Assembly: GCA_003243195.1 (NCBI GenBank)
Contig: QFQI01000001.1
Location: forward strand, 496,001-560,000
DNA from: Sphingomonas taxi
Lineage (GTDB): Bacteria > Pseudomonadota > Alphaproteobacteria > Sphingomonadales > Sphingomonadaceae
Direction: 5' to 3'
DNA length: 64,000 bases
Under the pieces are notes generated by a model. That model worked only from the letters and a program-made list of their open reading frames with translations. It ran no database searches and was not told where the DNA came from. Positions 34,773 through 43,707 of the stretch are shown here, in pieces. The position numbers and the translations under genes are program-made. How positions within the stretch are numbered: the stretch's first letter is position 1; every line of letters starts with the position of its first letter.

Positions 34773-35981
34773 ATGCTCACAGCTTCGGCCGCCCCCATGC
34801 CCATCCCCGGGCACATCGACCCCGTGACCGTGCCGCGCGCCAGCGCGCCGCGCAGCGACGGGCGCATCGACCTGATCGGCCTCCCGCGCGAGGATCTGCG
34901 GCGGGTGCTGGAGGATGCCGGGCTGGAGCCGCGCCAGGCCAAGCTGCGCGCCAAGCAGATCTGGCACTGGATCTACAATCGCGGCGCGACCGACTTCGCG
35001 GTGATGACCGACATCGCCAAGGCGCAGCATCCGTGGCTGGCGGAGCGGTTCGTGATCGGCCGCCCGCAGGTGGTGGAGGCGCAGGTGTCCACCGACGGCA
35101 CGCGCAAATGGCTGCTGCGCTCCGACGACGGGCAGGATTACGAGGCGGTGTTCATCCCGGACGCCGACCGGGGCACGTTGTGCGTGTCCAGCCAGGTCGG
35201 CTGCACGCTGAACTGCCGTTTCTGCCACACCGGCACGATGCGGCTGGTGCGCAATCTGACCGCGGGCGAGATCGTCGGGCAGGTGATGCTGGCGCGCGAC
35301 GCGCTGGGCGAATGGCCGAGCCAGCCCGAAGGGCGGATGCTGACCAACATCGTGATGATGGGGATGGGCGAGCCGCTCTATAACTTCGACGCGGTGCGCG
35401 ACGCGCTGAAACTGGTGATGGACGGCGACGGCCTCGCGCTCAGCAAGCGGCGGATCACCCTGTCCACCTCGGGCGTCGTGCCGATGATGGCGCGCGCCGG
35501 CGAGGAGATCGGCGTCAACCTGGCCGTCTCGCTCCACGCGGTGACCAAGGACGTGCGCGACGAGATCGTGCCGCTGAACCGCAAATACGGCATCGAGGAA
35601 CTGTTGCAGGCGTGCGCCGACTACCCCGGCGCGAACAACGCGCGGCGGATCACGTTCGAATATGTGATGCTGAAGGACAAGAACGATTCGGACGCCGAGG
35701 CGCATGAGCTGGTGCGGCTGCTCAAGCAATACAAGCTGCCCGCCAAGGTGAACCTGATCCCGTTCAACCCCTGGCCCGGTGCGCCGTACGATACGTCGAC
35801 GCCCGAACGGGTGCGGCGGTTCAGCGAGATCATCTTCCAGGGCGGGATCTCCGCGCCGGTGCGCACCCCGCGCGGTCGCGACATCGACGCGGCCTGCGGC
35901 CAGTTGAAGACCGCCGCGGAGAAGAAGAGCCGCGCCGAACTCGACCGGCTGGAAGCGGAGAAGCAGGCCGCGCTTGGTTGA
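34773..35981 (+). CDS. rlmN: 23S rRNA (adenine(2503)-C(2))-methyltransferase RlmN
   Basis: A 402-residue radical SAM enzyme that methylates A2503 of 23S rRNA (and A37 of some tRNAs). The iron-sulfur motif is CTLNCRFC (Cys144, Cys148, Cys151); the catalytic Cys near the C-terminus is Cys375 in DIDAACGQLK. NLAVSLHAVTKDVRDEIVPL and TFEYVMLKDKNDSDAEA are family sequences. The start is uncertain between ATG 34773 and ATG 34797 (MPIPGHID, close to related sphingomonad starts). Its end overlaps the next gene by 8 bases. Confidence 0.96.
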   Translation: MLTASAAPMPIPGHIDPVTVPRASAPRSDGRIDLIGLPREDLRRVLEDAGLEPRQAKLRAKQIWHWIYNRGATDFAVMTDIAKAQHPWLAERFVIGRPQVVEAQVSTDGTRKWLLRSDDGQDYEAVFIPDADRGTLCVSSQVGCTLNCRFCHTGTMRLVRNLTAGEIVGQVMLARDALGEWPSQPEGRMLTNIVMMGMGEPLYNFDAVRDALKLVMDGDGLALSKRRITLSTSGVVPMMARAGEEIGVNLAVSLHAVTKDVRDEIVPLNRKYGIEELLQACADYPGANNARRITFEYVMLKDKNDSDAEAHELVRLLKQYKLPAKVNLIPFNPWPGAPYDTSTPERVRRFSEIIFQGGISAPVRTPRGRDIDAACGQLKTAAEKKSRAELDRLEAEKQAALG

Positions 35982-36732
35982 TGCGGCCGGGCTGGCGCTG
36001 GCCGGCGTCGCCGGCGTCGCGGGTGGCATGATGAACGCGCTGGCGGGCGGCGGCACCTTCGCCACCATGCCCGCGCTGCTGGGGCTGGGCACGCCCGCGA
36101 ACATCGCCAACGCCACCTCCAACCTGGGGCTGATGCCGGGCGCGGCGGCGAGCGCATGGAGCTTCCGCCGCGAATTGCAGCCGGTCGGCGGCGTTCCGGT
36201 GCGCCTGCTGGCCGCGATCACCTTCGTCGCGGGACTGGTCGGCAGCGTGCTGCTGGTGGTGACGCCGGGCGCGGCATTCGACCTGATCGTGCCGTGGCTG
36301 CTGCTGTTGGCGTTCGTCGCGATCGTGTTCGGCCGCGCGGCGGCGGACTGGCTGGCGCGGCGCGTGACGATCGGGCCGCGCACGCTGGTGATGGTGCAGG
36401 CGGTGCTGGGCACGTACGGCGGCTATTTCGGTGGCGGCGTGGGGATCATGACCACCGCCACCTACGGCCTGCTGGCGGGCGAATCGCCGCGCGCGATGTT
36501 CGCGCCGCGCACGCTGATGCTGGCGATCGCCAATTTCGCGGCGGCGCTGGTCTTCATCGCCTGCGGCATGGTGCGCTGGGACGCATGCCTGCCGATGCTG
36601 GCGGGCGGGATCGTCGGCGGCTGGCTCGGCGCGATCGTCGGCAAGCGACTGCCCGGCTCGGTGGTGCGCTGGTGGACGATCCTGGTCACCGGAGCGACCA
36701 CCGCGGTGTTCTTCGCGCGCGCGTACGGATGA
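35974..36732 (+). CDS. TSUP family (TauE/SafE) membrane transporter
   Basis: A 252-residue membrane protein with about eight hydrophobic segments in two homologous halves, GGMMNALAGGGTFATMPALL in the first and GGYFGGGVGIMTTATYGLL in the second. These glycine-rich repeats define the TauE/SafE anion exporter family (sulfite, sulfoacetate and similar). The start is a TTG at 35974 that overlaps the end of rlmN by 8 bases; the next in-frame ATG would delete the first helix. The substrate is not determined. Confidence 0.88.
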   Translation: MVDAAGLALAGVAGVAGGMMNALAGGGTFATMPALLGLGTPANIANATSNLGLMPGAAASAWSFRRELQPVGGVPVRLLAAITFVAGLVGSVLLVVTPGAAFDLIVPWLLLLAFVAIVFGRAAADWLARRVTIGPRTLVMVQAVLGTYGGYFGGGVGIMTTATYGLLAGESPRAMFAPRTLMLAIANFAAALVFIACGMVRWDACLPMLAGGIVGGWLGAIVGKRLPGSVVRWWTILVTGATTAVFFARAYG

Positions 36733-36736
36733 CGGC

Positions 36737-37342
36737 TCAGCCCGGGCGGTGCATCGCGAACCGCTCGCCCGGCTCGAAATAATCCGCTGGTCCGCCGCCG
36801 CGCAGGATCGGCCGCGCGCGCGCGGTCTGGTACACGCCGTCCTCCAGCATCGCGCGGTCGATGTGGATCGCCACCGCCTCGCCCAGCACCAGCCAGTTCG
36901 GCAGCGAGGCGCCACCCTGATCCTGCAACTGCACGATCTGCGTCACCCGGCATTCGAACTGCACCGGGCTGCGCGCCACACGCGGCGGCGCGACGCGGGC
37001 GGACGGCAGCACCTCCAGCCCCGCCAGCGCGAACTCGTCGGCGTCGGTCGCCGCGGACGTGGCGTTCATCGCCTCCGCCAGCTCGCGCGTCGCCAGGTTC
37101 CAGACGAACTCCCCGGTGGCGCGCGCATTGGCCAGCGAATCCTTCTCGCCTGTCGAGCAGAAGCCGATGATCGGCGGGCGATAGGAGAACAGGTTGAAGA
37201 AGCTGTACGGGGCGAGGTTGCGCCGCCCGTCGGCGGCAAGCGTCGCGATCCAGCCGATCGGACGCGGCGCGACGATGGCGTTGAGGGGATCGTGCGACAG
37301 GCCATGGCCGTGCGCGGGTTCGTAGAAATGCCATTCGGTCAT
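36737..37342 (-). CDS. flavin reductase-like FMN-binding protein
   Basis: A 201-residue protein of the flavin reductase-like split-barrel family. Characteristic parts are LNAIVAPRPIGWIATLAADG, NLAPYSFFNLFSYRPPIIGF and EFVWNLATRELAEAMNATS. It probably binds FMN and reduces it or acts as a flavin-dependent oxidoreductase for an unknown partner; no monooxygenase is adjacent. ATG 37342 starts at the conserved MTEWHFYEP. Divergent from the cytochrome b gene with 26 bases between, and convergent with the TauE/SafE gene. Confidence 0.88.
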   Translation of the reverse strand: MTEWHFYEPAHGHGLSHDPLNAIVAPRPIGWIATLAADGRRNLAPYSFFNLFSYRPPIIGFCSTGEKDSLANARATGEFVWNLATRELAEAMNATSAATDADEFALAGLEVLPSARVAPPRVARSPVQFECRVTQIVQLQDQGGASLPNWLVLGEAVAIHIDRAMLEDGVYQTARARPILRGGGPADYFEPGERFAMHRPG

Positions 37343-37368
37343 GCGCGTCGGTCTGCTAGGAAGCGCGC

Positions 37369-38061
37369 ATGGCCGCAACCGTGATCCATCGCCACCGGCT
37401 TGCCACACGCATCTGGCACTGGGTGAACGCGGTGGCGGTTTTCATCCTGATCGGCTCCGGCCTCGGCATCTCCAACGCGCATCCGCGGCTCTACTGGGGG
37501 CGATATGGCGCGAACTTCGACCCTGCATGGGCGCAACTGCCGCGCTTTCCGGCATGGCTGACGATCCCGGCGAACTACAATCTCGCGATCTCGCGGCGCT
37601 GGCACCTGTTCTTCGCGCTGGTGCTCGCCTTCTCGCTGCTCGCCTATATGATCGCCAGCCTGCTCAACCGGCATTTCCAGCGCGATCTGCACGTGCGGCG
37701 ACGTGACGTGGGCGCCGCGCATCTCGCCGCCGACGTGCGCGCGCATCTCGCCCTGCGCTTCCATGATCCCGCGGCGCCGGGCGCGTACAATGCGCTGCAG
37801 AAGCTCAGCTATGTCGCGATCGTTTTCGTCGCCTTGCCGCTGGTGATCCTGACCGGACTGGCATTGTCGCCGGGGATGGACGCCGGCTGGCCATGGCTGC
37901 TGGAGATACTCGGCGGGCGGCAGTCGGCGCGCTCGCTGCACTTCATCGCGATGGCGGTGATCGCCGCCTTCACCGTCGTGCATCTGGCGCTGGTGATCCT
38001 GGCGGGGTGGCGCAACGAGGTGCGCGCGATGCTGACGGGGCGCTGGCGGGTGCCGGAATGA
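37369..38061 (+). CDS. cytochrome b561-type membrane subunit
   Basis: A 230-residue membrane protein with four hydrophobic helices. His17 (RIWHWVNAV), His79 (RRWHLFFAL), His191 (RSLHFIAM) and His205 (VVHLALVI) are positioned to bind two b hemes, as in thiosulfate reductase and formate dehydrogenase cytochrome b subunits. It should pass electrons between the quinone pool and the periplasmic molybdoenzyme encoded next, whose ATG overlaps its stop by 4 bases. This is a different arrangement from MsrQ, which is larger in helix number and lacks the long loop between helices 1 and 2. Confidence 0.85.
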   Translation: MAATVIHRHRLATRIWHWVNAVAVFILIGSGLGISNAHPRLYWGRYGANFDPAWAQLPRFPAWLTIPANYNLAISRRWHLFFALVLAFSLLAYMIASLLNRHFQRDLHVRRRDVGAAHLAADVRAHLALRFHDPAAPGAYNALQKLSYVAIVFVALPLVILTGLALSPGMDAGWPWLLEILGGRQSARSLHFIAMAVIAAFTVVHLALVILAGWRNEVRAMLTGRWRVPE

Positions 38062-38801
38062 TCCGGCGGCGATCGCTGCTGGCCGGGGGCGCGGGGCTGG
38101 TGCTGGCGGGATGCGACCGGGTGATCCAGCAGCCGGGCGTGCGCACGATCCTGTTCAAGGGCGAGGACATGCACCGCGGCCTGCAGCGCGCGCTGTTCGA
38201 CCGCGATGCGCTGGCACCCGAGTTCCTGCCGGCGCAGATGTCGCCGCGCTTCCGCACCAACGGCACGCGCGATCCGGGAACGCCGGCCTATGCCGCGCTG
38301 CGCGCCGGTCGCTTCGCGGACTGGCGGCTGCGCGTCGACGGGCTGGTGGCGCGCCCGCTGCGGCTGTCGCTCGCCGATCTCGGCGCGATGCCGCAGCGCG
38401 CGCAGATCACCCGTCACGATTGCGTGGAGGGGTGGAGCGCGATCGGCAAGTGGCAAGGACCGCGCCTGGGCGACGTGCTGCGCGCGGCGGGGCTGCGCGA
38501 CACGGCACGCTATATCGTTTTCCGCTGCGCCGACCTGTACGGCGGCGCGCCCTATTACGAGTCGATCGACCTGGTCGACGCCTTCCATCCGCAGACGATC
38601 CTGGCCTGGGCGATGAACGACCGCTTTCTGGACGTCGGCCATGGCGCGCCGTTGCGGCTGCGCGTCGAACGGCAACTGGGCTACAAGCACGCCAAATATC
38701 TGATGCAGGTGACCGCGGTCGACAGCCTCGCCGGCATCGGCAAGGGGCGCGGCGGCTATTGGGAGGACAATGTCGACTATGACTGGTGGGCGGGCATCTG
38801 A
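38058..38801 (+). CDS. lipoprotein molybdopterin-dependent oxidoreductase (sulfite oxidase fold)
   Basis: A 247-residue enzyme of the oxidoreductase-molybdopterin-binding family. The Mo-ligand Cys is Cys122 in TRHDCVEGWSAIGKW, and GAPLRLRVERQLGYKHAKYL is typical of MsrP/YedY relatives. The N-terminus combines a twin-arginine signal (IRRRSLLAGGAG) with a lipobox (LAGC, Cys19), so it is probably exported folded by Tat and lipid-anchored, facing the periplasm. Electrons would go through the overlapping cytochrome b gene. The substrate is unknown; a C-terminal dimerisation domain is missing, as in MsrP. Confidence 0.85.
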   Translation: MIRRRSLLAGGAGLVLAGCDRVIQQPGVRTILFKGEDMHRGLQRALFDRDALAPEFLPAQMSPRFRTNGTRDPGTPAYAALRAGRFADWRLRVDGLVARPLRLSLADLGAMPQRAQITRHDCVEGWSAIGKWQGPRLGDVLRAAGLRDTARYIVFRCADLYGGAPYYESIDLVDAFHPQTILAWAMNDRFLDVGHGAPLRLRVERQLGYKHAKYLMQVTAVDSLAGIGKGRGGYWEDNVDYDWWAGI

Positions 38802-38889
38802 TCCGCCGCCCGCGCCGACGCATCGCGCCGGTTGCATTTGCATCGCAGCGGCCTAGCGTTCCGGCGACGATCGCGCAGCAAGGGACGAA

Positions 38890-40296
38890 ATGATGACGTG
38901 CAGCAGGATGTTCTCGGGGCTTGTCGCCGGCCTGCTGTGCTCCGCGCCGTTGGCGACGCTCCACGCCGAGCCTCCCGCACGCGATCAGGCACAGGCACAG
39001 GCACAGGCGCTCGATATCGCCCGGCGCGCGATCGCCTTCCGCAGCGTCGCCGGACCGGGCAACCAGACCCCGCAGCTTGCGGCCTATCTGAAGTCGGTGC
39101 TGGTCGCCGGCGGGATCACCGACGTGACGATCACCCCGGTCGACGACACCGCCTATCTGGTGGCGCGCTGGCCGGGCAGCGAACGCACCGCCAAGCCGCT
39201 GGTGATCTCCGGCCATATCGACGTCGTCGAGGCCAGACCCGCCGACTGGCAGCGCGATCCCTTCACCCCGGTGGTGGAGAACGGCTATCTCTACGGCCGC
39301 GGCGCGACCGACATGAAGCTGGACGCGGCGGTGACGATCGCGGCGTTGTTGCAGATGAAGCGCGCCGGCTATCGCCCCCGCCGCGACATCGTGCTCGAGT
39401 TCTCCGGCGACGAGGAGACGCGCATGAAGACCAGCGCGCTGATCGCCGAGCAGTTGAAGAACGCCGAACTGGTCATCAACATCGACGGCGGCGGCGGGCG
39501 GCTGGGCGAGGACGATCGCCCGCAGTTCTTCACCTGGAACGGGGCGGAGAAGACCTATGCCGATTTCGAGCTGACCGTCACCAATCCCGGCGGGCACAGT
39601 TCCGCGCCGCGCCCGCAGAATGCGATCAACCAATTGTCGGCGGCGCTGGTGCGGATCGGCAATTATCGCTTCACCCCGCAGCTCTCCGAGCTGACGAAGA
39701 CCTTCTTCGTCGAGGCCGCGAAACAGAAGACCGGTGAACTGGCGGCGGCGATGCGCGCGTTCGCCGCCGATCCGAAGGACGAGAAGGCGATCGCCACGCT
39801 CGCCGCCGATCCCGCCTATGTCGGGCAGATCGGCACCACCTGCGTCGCCACGATGGTCAGTGGCGGCCACGCGCTCAACGCGCTGCCGCAGCGCGCCACC
39901 GCCAACATCAACTGCCGCATCTTTCCGGGGGTGAAGCCCGCCGACGTCATGGCGACGCTCAGGGAGGTCGCCGCCGAGCCCGGGCTGACGATCCGCGACG
40001 TCAGCGAGGGATCGGTGCCCAACGACGCGTCGCCGATGCGCGCCGATTTCGTCGCCGCGGTGACGAAGGCGATGGGGAAGACGCGCCCCGGCGTGCCGGT
40101 CTTCCCCAGCATGTCGGCGGGGGCCAGCGACAGCATGTGGTTCCGCTATCACCATGTGCCGAGCTATGGCGCCAGCCCGACCTTCATCAAGGAATCGGAC
40201 GATTTCAGCCACGGCCTGAACGAACGGACGCCGATCGACAATATCGCGCCCGGCATCGCCTATTACGAATCGCTGTTCACCGACCTGTCGAGATAG
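38890..40296 (+). CDS. M20 family metallo-hydrolase, exported
   Basis: A 468-residue peptidase of the M20/M25/M40 family with a signal peptide (MFSGLVAGLLCSAPLATLHA). Metal-binding and catalytic motifs are intact: ISGHIDVVEA, GRGATDMKLDAA and EFSGDEETRMKTSAL, with the lid domain in between and a C-terminal ligand His in DDFSHGLNER. It likely hydrolyses peptides or N-acyl amino acids in the periplasm with two zinc ions. AAGGGA lies 5 to 6 bases before the first of two ATGs. Its last 34 bases overlap the convergent TetR gene. Confidence 0.9.
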   Translation: MMTCSRMFSGLVAGLLCSAPLATLHAEPPARDQAQAQAQALDIARRAIAFRSVAGPGNQTPQLAAYLKSVLVAGGITDVTITPVDDTAYLVARWPGSERTAKPLVISGHIDVVEARPADWQRDPFTPVVENGYLYGRGATDMKLDAAVTIAALLQMKRAGYRPRRDIVLEFSGDEETRMKTSALIAEQLKNAELVINIDGGGGRLGEDDRPQFFTWNGAEKTYADFELTVTNPGGHSSAPRPQNAINQLSAALVRIGNYRFTPQLSELTKTFFVEAAKQKTGELAAAMRAFAADPKDEKAIATLAADPAYVGQIGTTCVATMVSGGHALNALPQRATANINCRIFPGVKPADVMATLREVAAEPGLTIRDVSEGSVPNDASPMRADFVAAVTKAMGKTRPGVPVFPSMSAGASDSMWFRYHHVPSYGASPTFIKESDDFSHGLNERTPIDNIAPGIAYYESLFTDLSR

Positions 40297-40853
40297 GCGG
40301 CGGCGAGCGCGCGCGCCTCGTCGGCGGAGAAGCTCCCGGGCGACAGGCACAGCTCCAGCCACAGCCCGTCGACCAGCGCGGTTACCCCAATCGCGGTCAG
40401 CCGCACGCGCGCGGCAGGCAGGCCGCATTCGGCCAGCAACTGCTCCAGCCGCGCGCGAAAGCCCGCATAATGATGCTCGTGCCGCGCGAGCATCGCGGCA
40501 TCCCCGCGCGCGAGGCTCCAGAGCGCCAGCCAGGTCGCGAGCAAATCCGGGTCGGCGATCGGGACCGCGAAATTCGCCGCGACATAGGCGCCCAGCCGCG
40601 CGCGCGGCGACGGTCCTGCCGCGTCGACCGCCTCCTCCAGCGCCGCCGCGACCTGCGCCGCGACATGGTCGTAGGAGGCCGCGACCAGCCGATCGACCCC
40701 GCCGAAATGGTGCGTCACCAGTCCCGGCGACACGTTCGCCGCCGCCGCGATCGTGCGCACCGACGCCCCCGCCGCGCCGCGCGCGGCGAGCACGCGCACC
40801 GTGGCGTCGATCAGGTCGCGACGGCGATCGTCAGGGCTGGCGCGCTTGCTCAT
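40263..40853 (-). CDS. TetR/AcrR family regulator, BetI-like
   Basis: A 196-residue repressor. The N-terminal helix-turn-helix is RRRDLIDATVRVLAARGAAG followed by SVRTIAAAANVSPGLVTHHF, which is close to BetI, the choline-responsive regulator. The ligand domain (residues 60-196) is all helical. The gene is divergent from the Rieske oxygenase with 48 bases between, containing a 20-bp near-palindrome that is the likely operator. It probably represses the oxygenase and its partners until a substrate binds. It overlaps the end of the M20 gene on the opposite strand. Confidence 0.9.
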   Translation of the reverse strand: MSKRASPDDRRRDLIDATVRVLAARGAAGASVRTIAAAANVSPGLVTHHFGGVDRLVAASYDHVAAQVAAALEEAVDAAGPSPRARLGAYVAANFAVPIADPDLLATWLALWSLARGDAAMLARHEHHYAGFRARLEQLLAECGLPAARVRLTAIGVTALVDGLWLELCLSPGSFSADEARALAAAYLDRSVNSDS

Positions 40854-40863
40854 CGCCGGACCT

Positions 40864-40883
40864 TGTTATACGATCGTGCAACA
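40864..40883. promoter_or_regulatory. predicted TetR-family operator
   Basis: TGTTATACGA followed directly by TCGTGCAACA: the halves match in 8 of 10 positions as an inverted repeat. The element begins 11 bases before the TetR start and 19 bases before the oxygenase start. Its position in the only divergent intergenic gap makes it the expected binding site for the adjacent regulator. Confidence 0.55.
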
Positions 40884-40901
40884 CGCACGCGGAAACCTCC
40901 T

Positions 40902-42077
40902 ATGCCTCGTTCGGCCGAGCTGCTCATGACCGATCCCGATGCGGACTGGAGCCTGCCCGGCTGGCTCTATACCGATCCGGAATATTTTGCGCTCGAATGC
41001 GCGCGCGTGATCCGCCCGTCGTGGCAGATCGTCTGCCACGAAAGCGATCTGGCCGAACCGGGTGCGTGGCGGACGCTGTCCTATCTGGACGAGAATGTCG
41101 TGGTGGTGCGCGACACGGACGGGGATATCCGCGCCTTCCACAACGTCTGTCGCCACCGCGCGATGCGGCTGGTGGAGGGCGACGCGGGTTGCGCGCGCAA
41201 GCTGGTCTGCCCGTATCACGCCTGGGTCTATGAACTCGACGGACGGTTGAGCGGCGTGCCGATGCGCCGCGACTATCCCGCGCTCGACATGCAGGCCAGC
41301 GGGCTGGTCCCGGTCGCGGTCGACCGGTGGCGCGGCTTCGTCTTCGTCCGGCTGGAGGACGATGGCGGCCCCGGCGTCGCGCAGATGATGGCGCCTTACG
41401 ACCATGAGATCGCCCCCTATCGCTTCGCCGAGATGCGCCGCATCGGCGACGTGCGGCATCGCGAACGCGCGGTGAACTGGAAGAACGTCGGCGACAATTA
41501 TTCCGACAACCTCCACATCCCGGTGGCGCACGACGGCCTGACCCGCCTGTTCGGCAAGAGCTATGCGATCGAAGCGGCGGGATGGGTCGACAAGATGTCG
41601 GGACAATTGGTCGATCGCCTGTCCGACGATCCCTGGGAGCGCTTCTACCAGACGCATCTGCCGCGCGTCGATCATCTGCCGGAGGCGAACCAGCGGCTGT
41701 GGCTCTATTACAAGCTGTGGCCAAACATGGCGTTCGACATCTACGCCGACCAGATCGACTTCATGCAATGGCTGCCGTTGACGCCGACCACCTGCGTGCT
41801 GCGCGAGATGACGTTCGCGCTGCCCGACGCGCGCCGCGAGATGAAGCTGGTGCGCTACGCCAACTGGCGCATCAACCGCACCGTCAACGCCGAGGACACC
41901 TGGCTGATCGAGCGCGTGCAGCGGGGCATGGCCTCGTCCAGCTACACCGCCGGACCGATCGGTGCGAGCGAGGTGTGCCTGCGCAGCTTCGCCGCCAAGA
42001 TCCGCGCGCGCATCCCGGAGGCCCGCCTCCACCGCGCGCCGCCGCCGGGATGGTCGCGGCGCGTGCGGCCGGCATGA
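40902..42077 (+). CDS. Rieske aromatic-ring/amine-oxygenase alpha subunit
   Basis: A 391-residue oxygenase. The Rieske [2Fe-2S] ligands are Cys83-His85 and Cys103-His106 (CRHRAM and CPYHAW). The mononuclear iron site has the acidic bridge Asp198 in NWKNVGDNYSDNLHIPVAH with His205 and His210. It resembles glycine betaine, carnitine and stachydrine oxygenase alpha subunits more than dihydroxylating ring enzymes. The reductase partner is not in the window, unless supplied elsewhere. It starts 48 bases from the TetR gene. Confidence 0.9.
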   Translation: MPRSAELLMTDPDADWSLPGWLYTDPEYFALECARVIRPSWQIVCHESDLAEPGAWRTLSYLDENVVVVRDTDGDIRAFHNVCRHRAMRLVEGDAGCARKLVCPYHAWVYELDGRLSGVPMRRDYPALDMQASGLVPVAVDRWRGFVFVRLEDDGGPGVAQMMAPYDHEIAPYRFAEMRRIGDVRHRERAVNWKNVGDNYSDNLHIPVAHDGLTRLFGKSYAIEAAGWVDKMSGQLVDRLSDDPWERFYQTHLPRVDHLPEANQRLWLYYKLWPNMAFDIYADQIDFMQWLPLTPTTCVLREMTFALPDARREMKLVRYANWRINRTVNAEDTWLIERVQRGMASSSYTAGPIGASEVCLRSFAAKIRARIPEARLHRAPPPGWSRRVRPA

Positions 42078-42093
42078 CAAGGCAGGGGGACAT

Positions 42094-43707
42094 ATGACCG
42101 GACGCTATGACGCGATCATCATCGGCGGCGGCCACAACGGGCTGGTCTGCGCCTTCTATCTCGCGCGCGCGGGGCTGAAGGTGCGCGTGCTCGAACGCCG
42201 CCACGTGGTCGGCGGCGCGGCGGTGACGGAGGAGTTTCACCCCGGCTTCCGCAACTCCACCGCCAGCTACACCGTCAGCCTGCTGCGCCCCAAGGTGATC
42301 GCCGACATGAAGCTGCACGATCGCGGCTTCCGCATTATCGAGCGGACGATCAGCAACTTCTTCCCGTTCCCAGACACCTATCTGACGCTGGGCGGCGGCG
42401 CGGCGCGCACGCGCGAACAATTCGCGCGCTTCAGCCGCAAGGATGCCGACACCTATCCCGCCTATGACGCCGCGCTGGAACGCGTCGCGCAGGTGCTGCG
42501 CGATCTCGCGCTGAAGGCGCCCCCCAATGCCGGCGGCGGTCTGGCCGAGGTCGTCGCGGCGGCGCGACAGGGCTGGCCGCTCGCGAAGCTCGACATCGCC
42601 GCGCAACGCGACCTGCTCGACGTCTTCACCAAATCGGCGCGCGAGTTCCTGGACGGCTGGTTCGAGGATGATCACGTCAAGTCGGCGTTCGCGTTCGACG
42701 CGGTGGTCGGCAATTTCGCGGGGGTTTCCACCCCCGGTTCGGCCTATGTCCTGCTCCACCACGTCTTCGGCGAGGTGAACGGCAAGTTCGGTGCCTGGGG
42801 CCATTCGGTCGGCGGGATGGGCGCGATCACGCAGGCGATGGCGGCCGCCTGTCTTGACGCCGGGGTGGAGATCAGCGTCGACGCCCCGGTCGCGCGCGTG
42901 CTGGTCGACGGCGGCAGGGCGGCGGGCGTGGTGCTGGACAGCGGCGAGGAAATCGCCGCGCCGATCGTCGCCGCCAACGTCGGTCCGGCCATGCTCTATC
43001 GCCAGATGGTCGACGGAAGCGACCTGCCCGCTGATTTCCGCCGCCGCATCGCCGGCTTCCGGACCGGATCGGGGACGTTCCGCATGAACGTCGCGCTCAG
43101 CGAGCTGCCCGACTTCACCGTCCTGCCCGGCAGGGAGCGCGCCGAGCATCACACCGCCGGGATCATCATCGCCCCCGGCCTCGACTATATGGACCGCGCG
43201 TTCGACGATGCGAAGGCGCACGGCTGGTCGCGCGAACCGATCGTCGAGATGAAGCTGCCCACCACGGTCGACGACAGCCTCGCGCCGCCGGGGATGCATA
43301 TCGCCAGCCTGTTCTGCCAGCAATTCGCCCCCGAGCTGCCCGGCGGGCGGAGCTGGGACGATGCGCGCGAGGAGGTGGCCGACCTCATCATCGACACCGT
43401 CGACCGCCACGCCCCCAATTTCAAGGCGAGCGTGATCGCGCGCCAGATCCATTCGCCGCTCGACCTGGAGCGCAAGTTCGGGCTGATCGGCGGGGACATC
43501 TTCCACGGGCGCATGAGCCTGGACCAATTGTGGTCGGCGCGGCCGGTGCTGGGGCACGGCGACTATCGCGCGCCGATCCGCGGCCTCTACATGTGCGGGT
43601 CGGGGACGCATCCCGGCGGCGGGGTGACGGGCGCGCCCGGGCACAATGCCGCGCACGCGATCCTGGCCGACCGCAGCCTCATCGGGCGCTGGCGCCGCCG
43701 CGCCTGA
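42094..43707 (+). CDS. FAD-dependent oxidoreductase, phytoene desaturase/PYROXD2-like
   Basis: A 537-residue flavoprotein with N-terminal AIIIGGGHNGLVCAFYLARA (GGGHNG at residues 11-16), then VLERRHVVGGAAVTEEFHPG. The C-terminal FAD motif is IRGLYMCGSGTHPGGGVTGA. This pattern is that of the CrtI-like NAD(P)/FAD oxidoreductases of the PYROXD2 type, not a carotenoid enzyme by context. It is placed 16 bases after the Rieske gene, so it may oxidise the same substrate further. GGGGGA precedes the ATG. Its last 29 bases overlap the convergent permease gene. Confidence 0.88.
   Translation: MTGRYDAIIIGGGHNGLVCAFYLARAGLKVRVLERRHVVGGAAVTEEFHPGFRNSTASYTVSLLRPKVIADMKLHDRGFRIIERTISNFFPFPDTYLTLGGGAARTREQFARFSRKDADTYPAYDAALERVAQVLRDLALKAPPNAGGGLAEVVAAARQGWPLAKLDIAAQRDLLDVFTKSAREFLDGWFEDDHVKSAFAFDAVVGNFAGVSTPGSAYVLLHHVFGEVNGKFGAWGHSVGGMGAITQAMAAACLDAGVEISVDAPVARVLVDGGRAAGVVLDSGEEIAAPIVAANVGPAMLYRQMVDGSDLPADFRRRIAGFRTGSGTFRMNVALSELPDFTVLPGRERAEHHTAGIIIAPGLDYMDRAFDDAKAHGWSREPIVEMKLPTTVDDSLAPPGMHIASLFCQQFAPELPGGRSWDDAREEVADLIIDTVDRHAPNFKASVIARQIHSPLDLERKFGLIGGDIFHGRMSLDQLWSARPVLGHGDYRAPIRGLYMCGSGTHPGGGVTGAPGHNAAHAILADRSLIGRWRRRA

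Noticed and set aside
35830..36915. Minus-strand frames opposite rlmN and the TauE/SafE gene
   Set aside because: rlmN and TSUP motifs on the plus strand are complete, and the antisense products are low-complexity.
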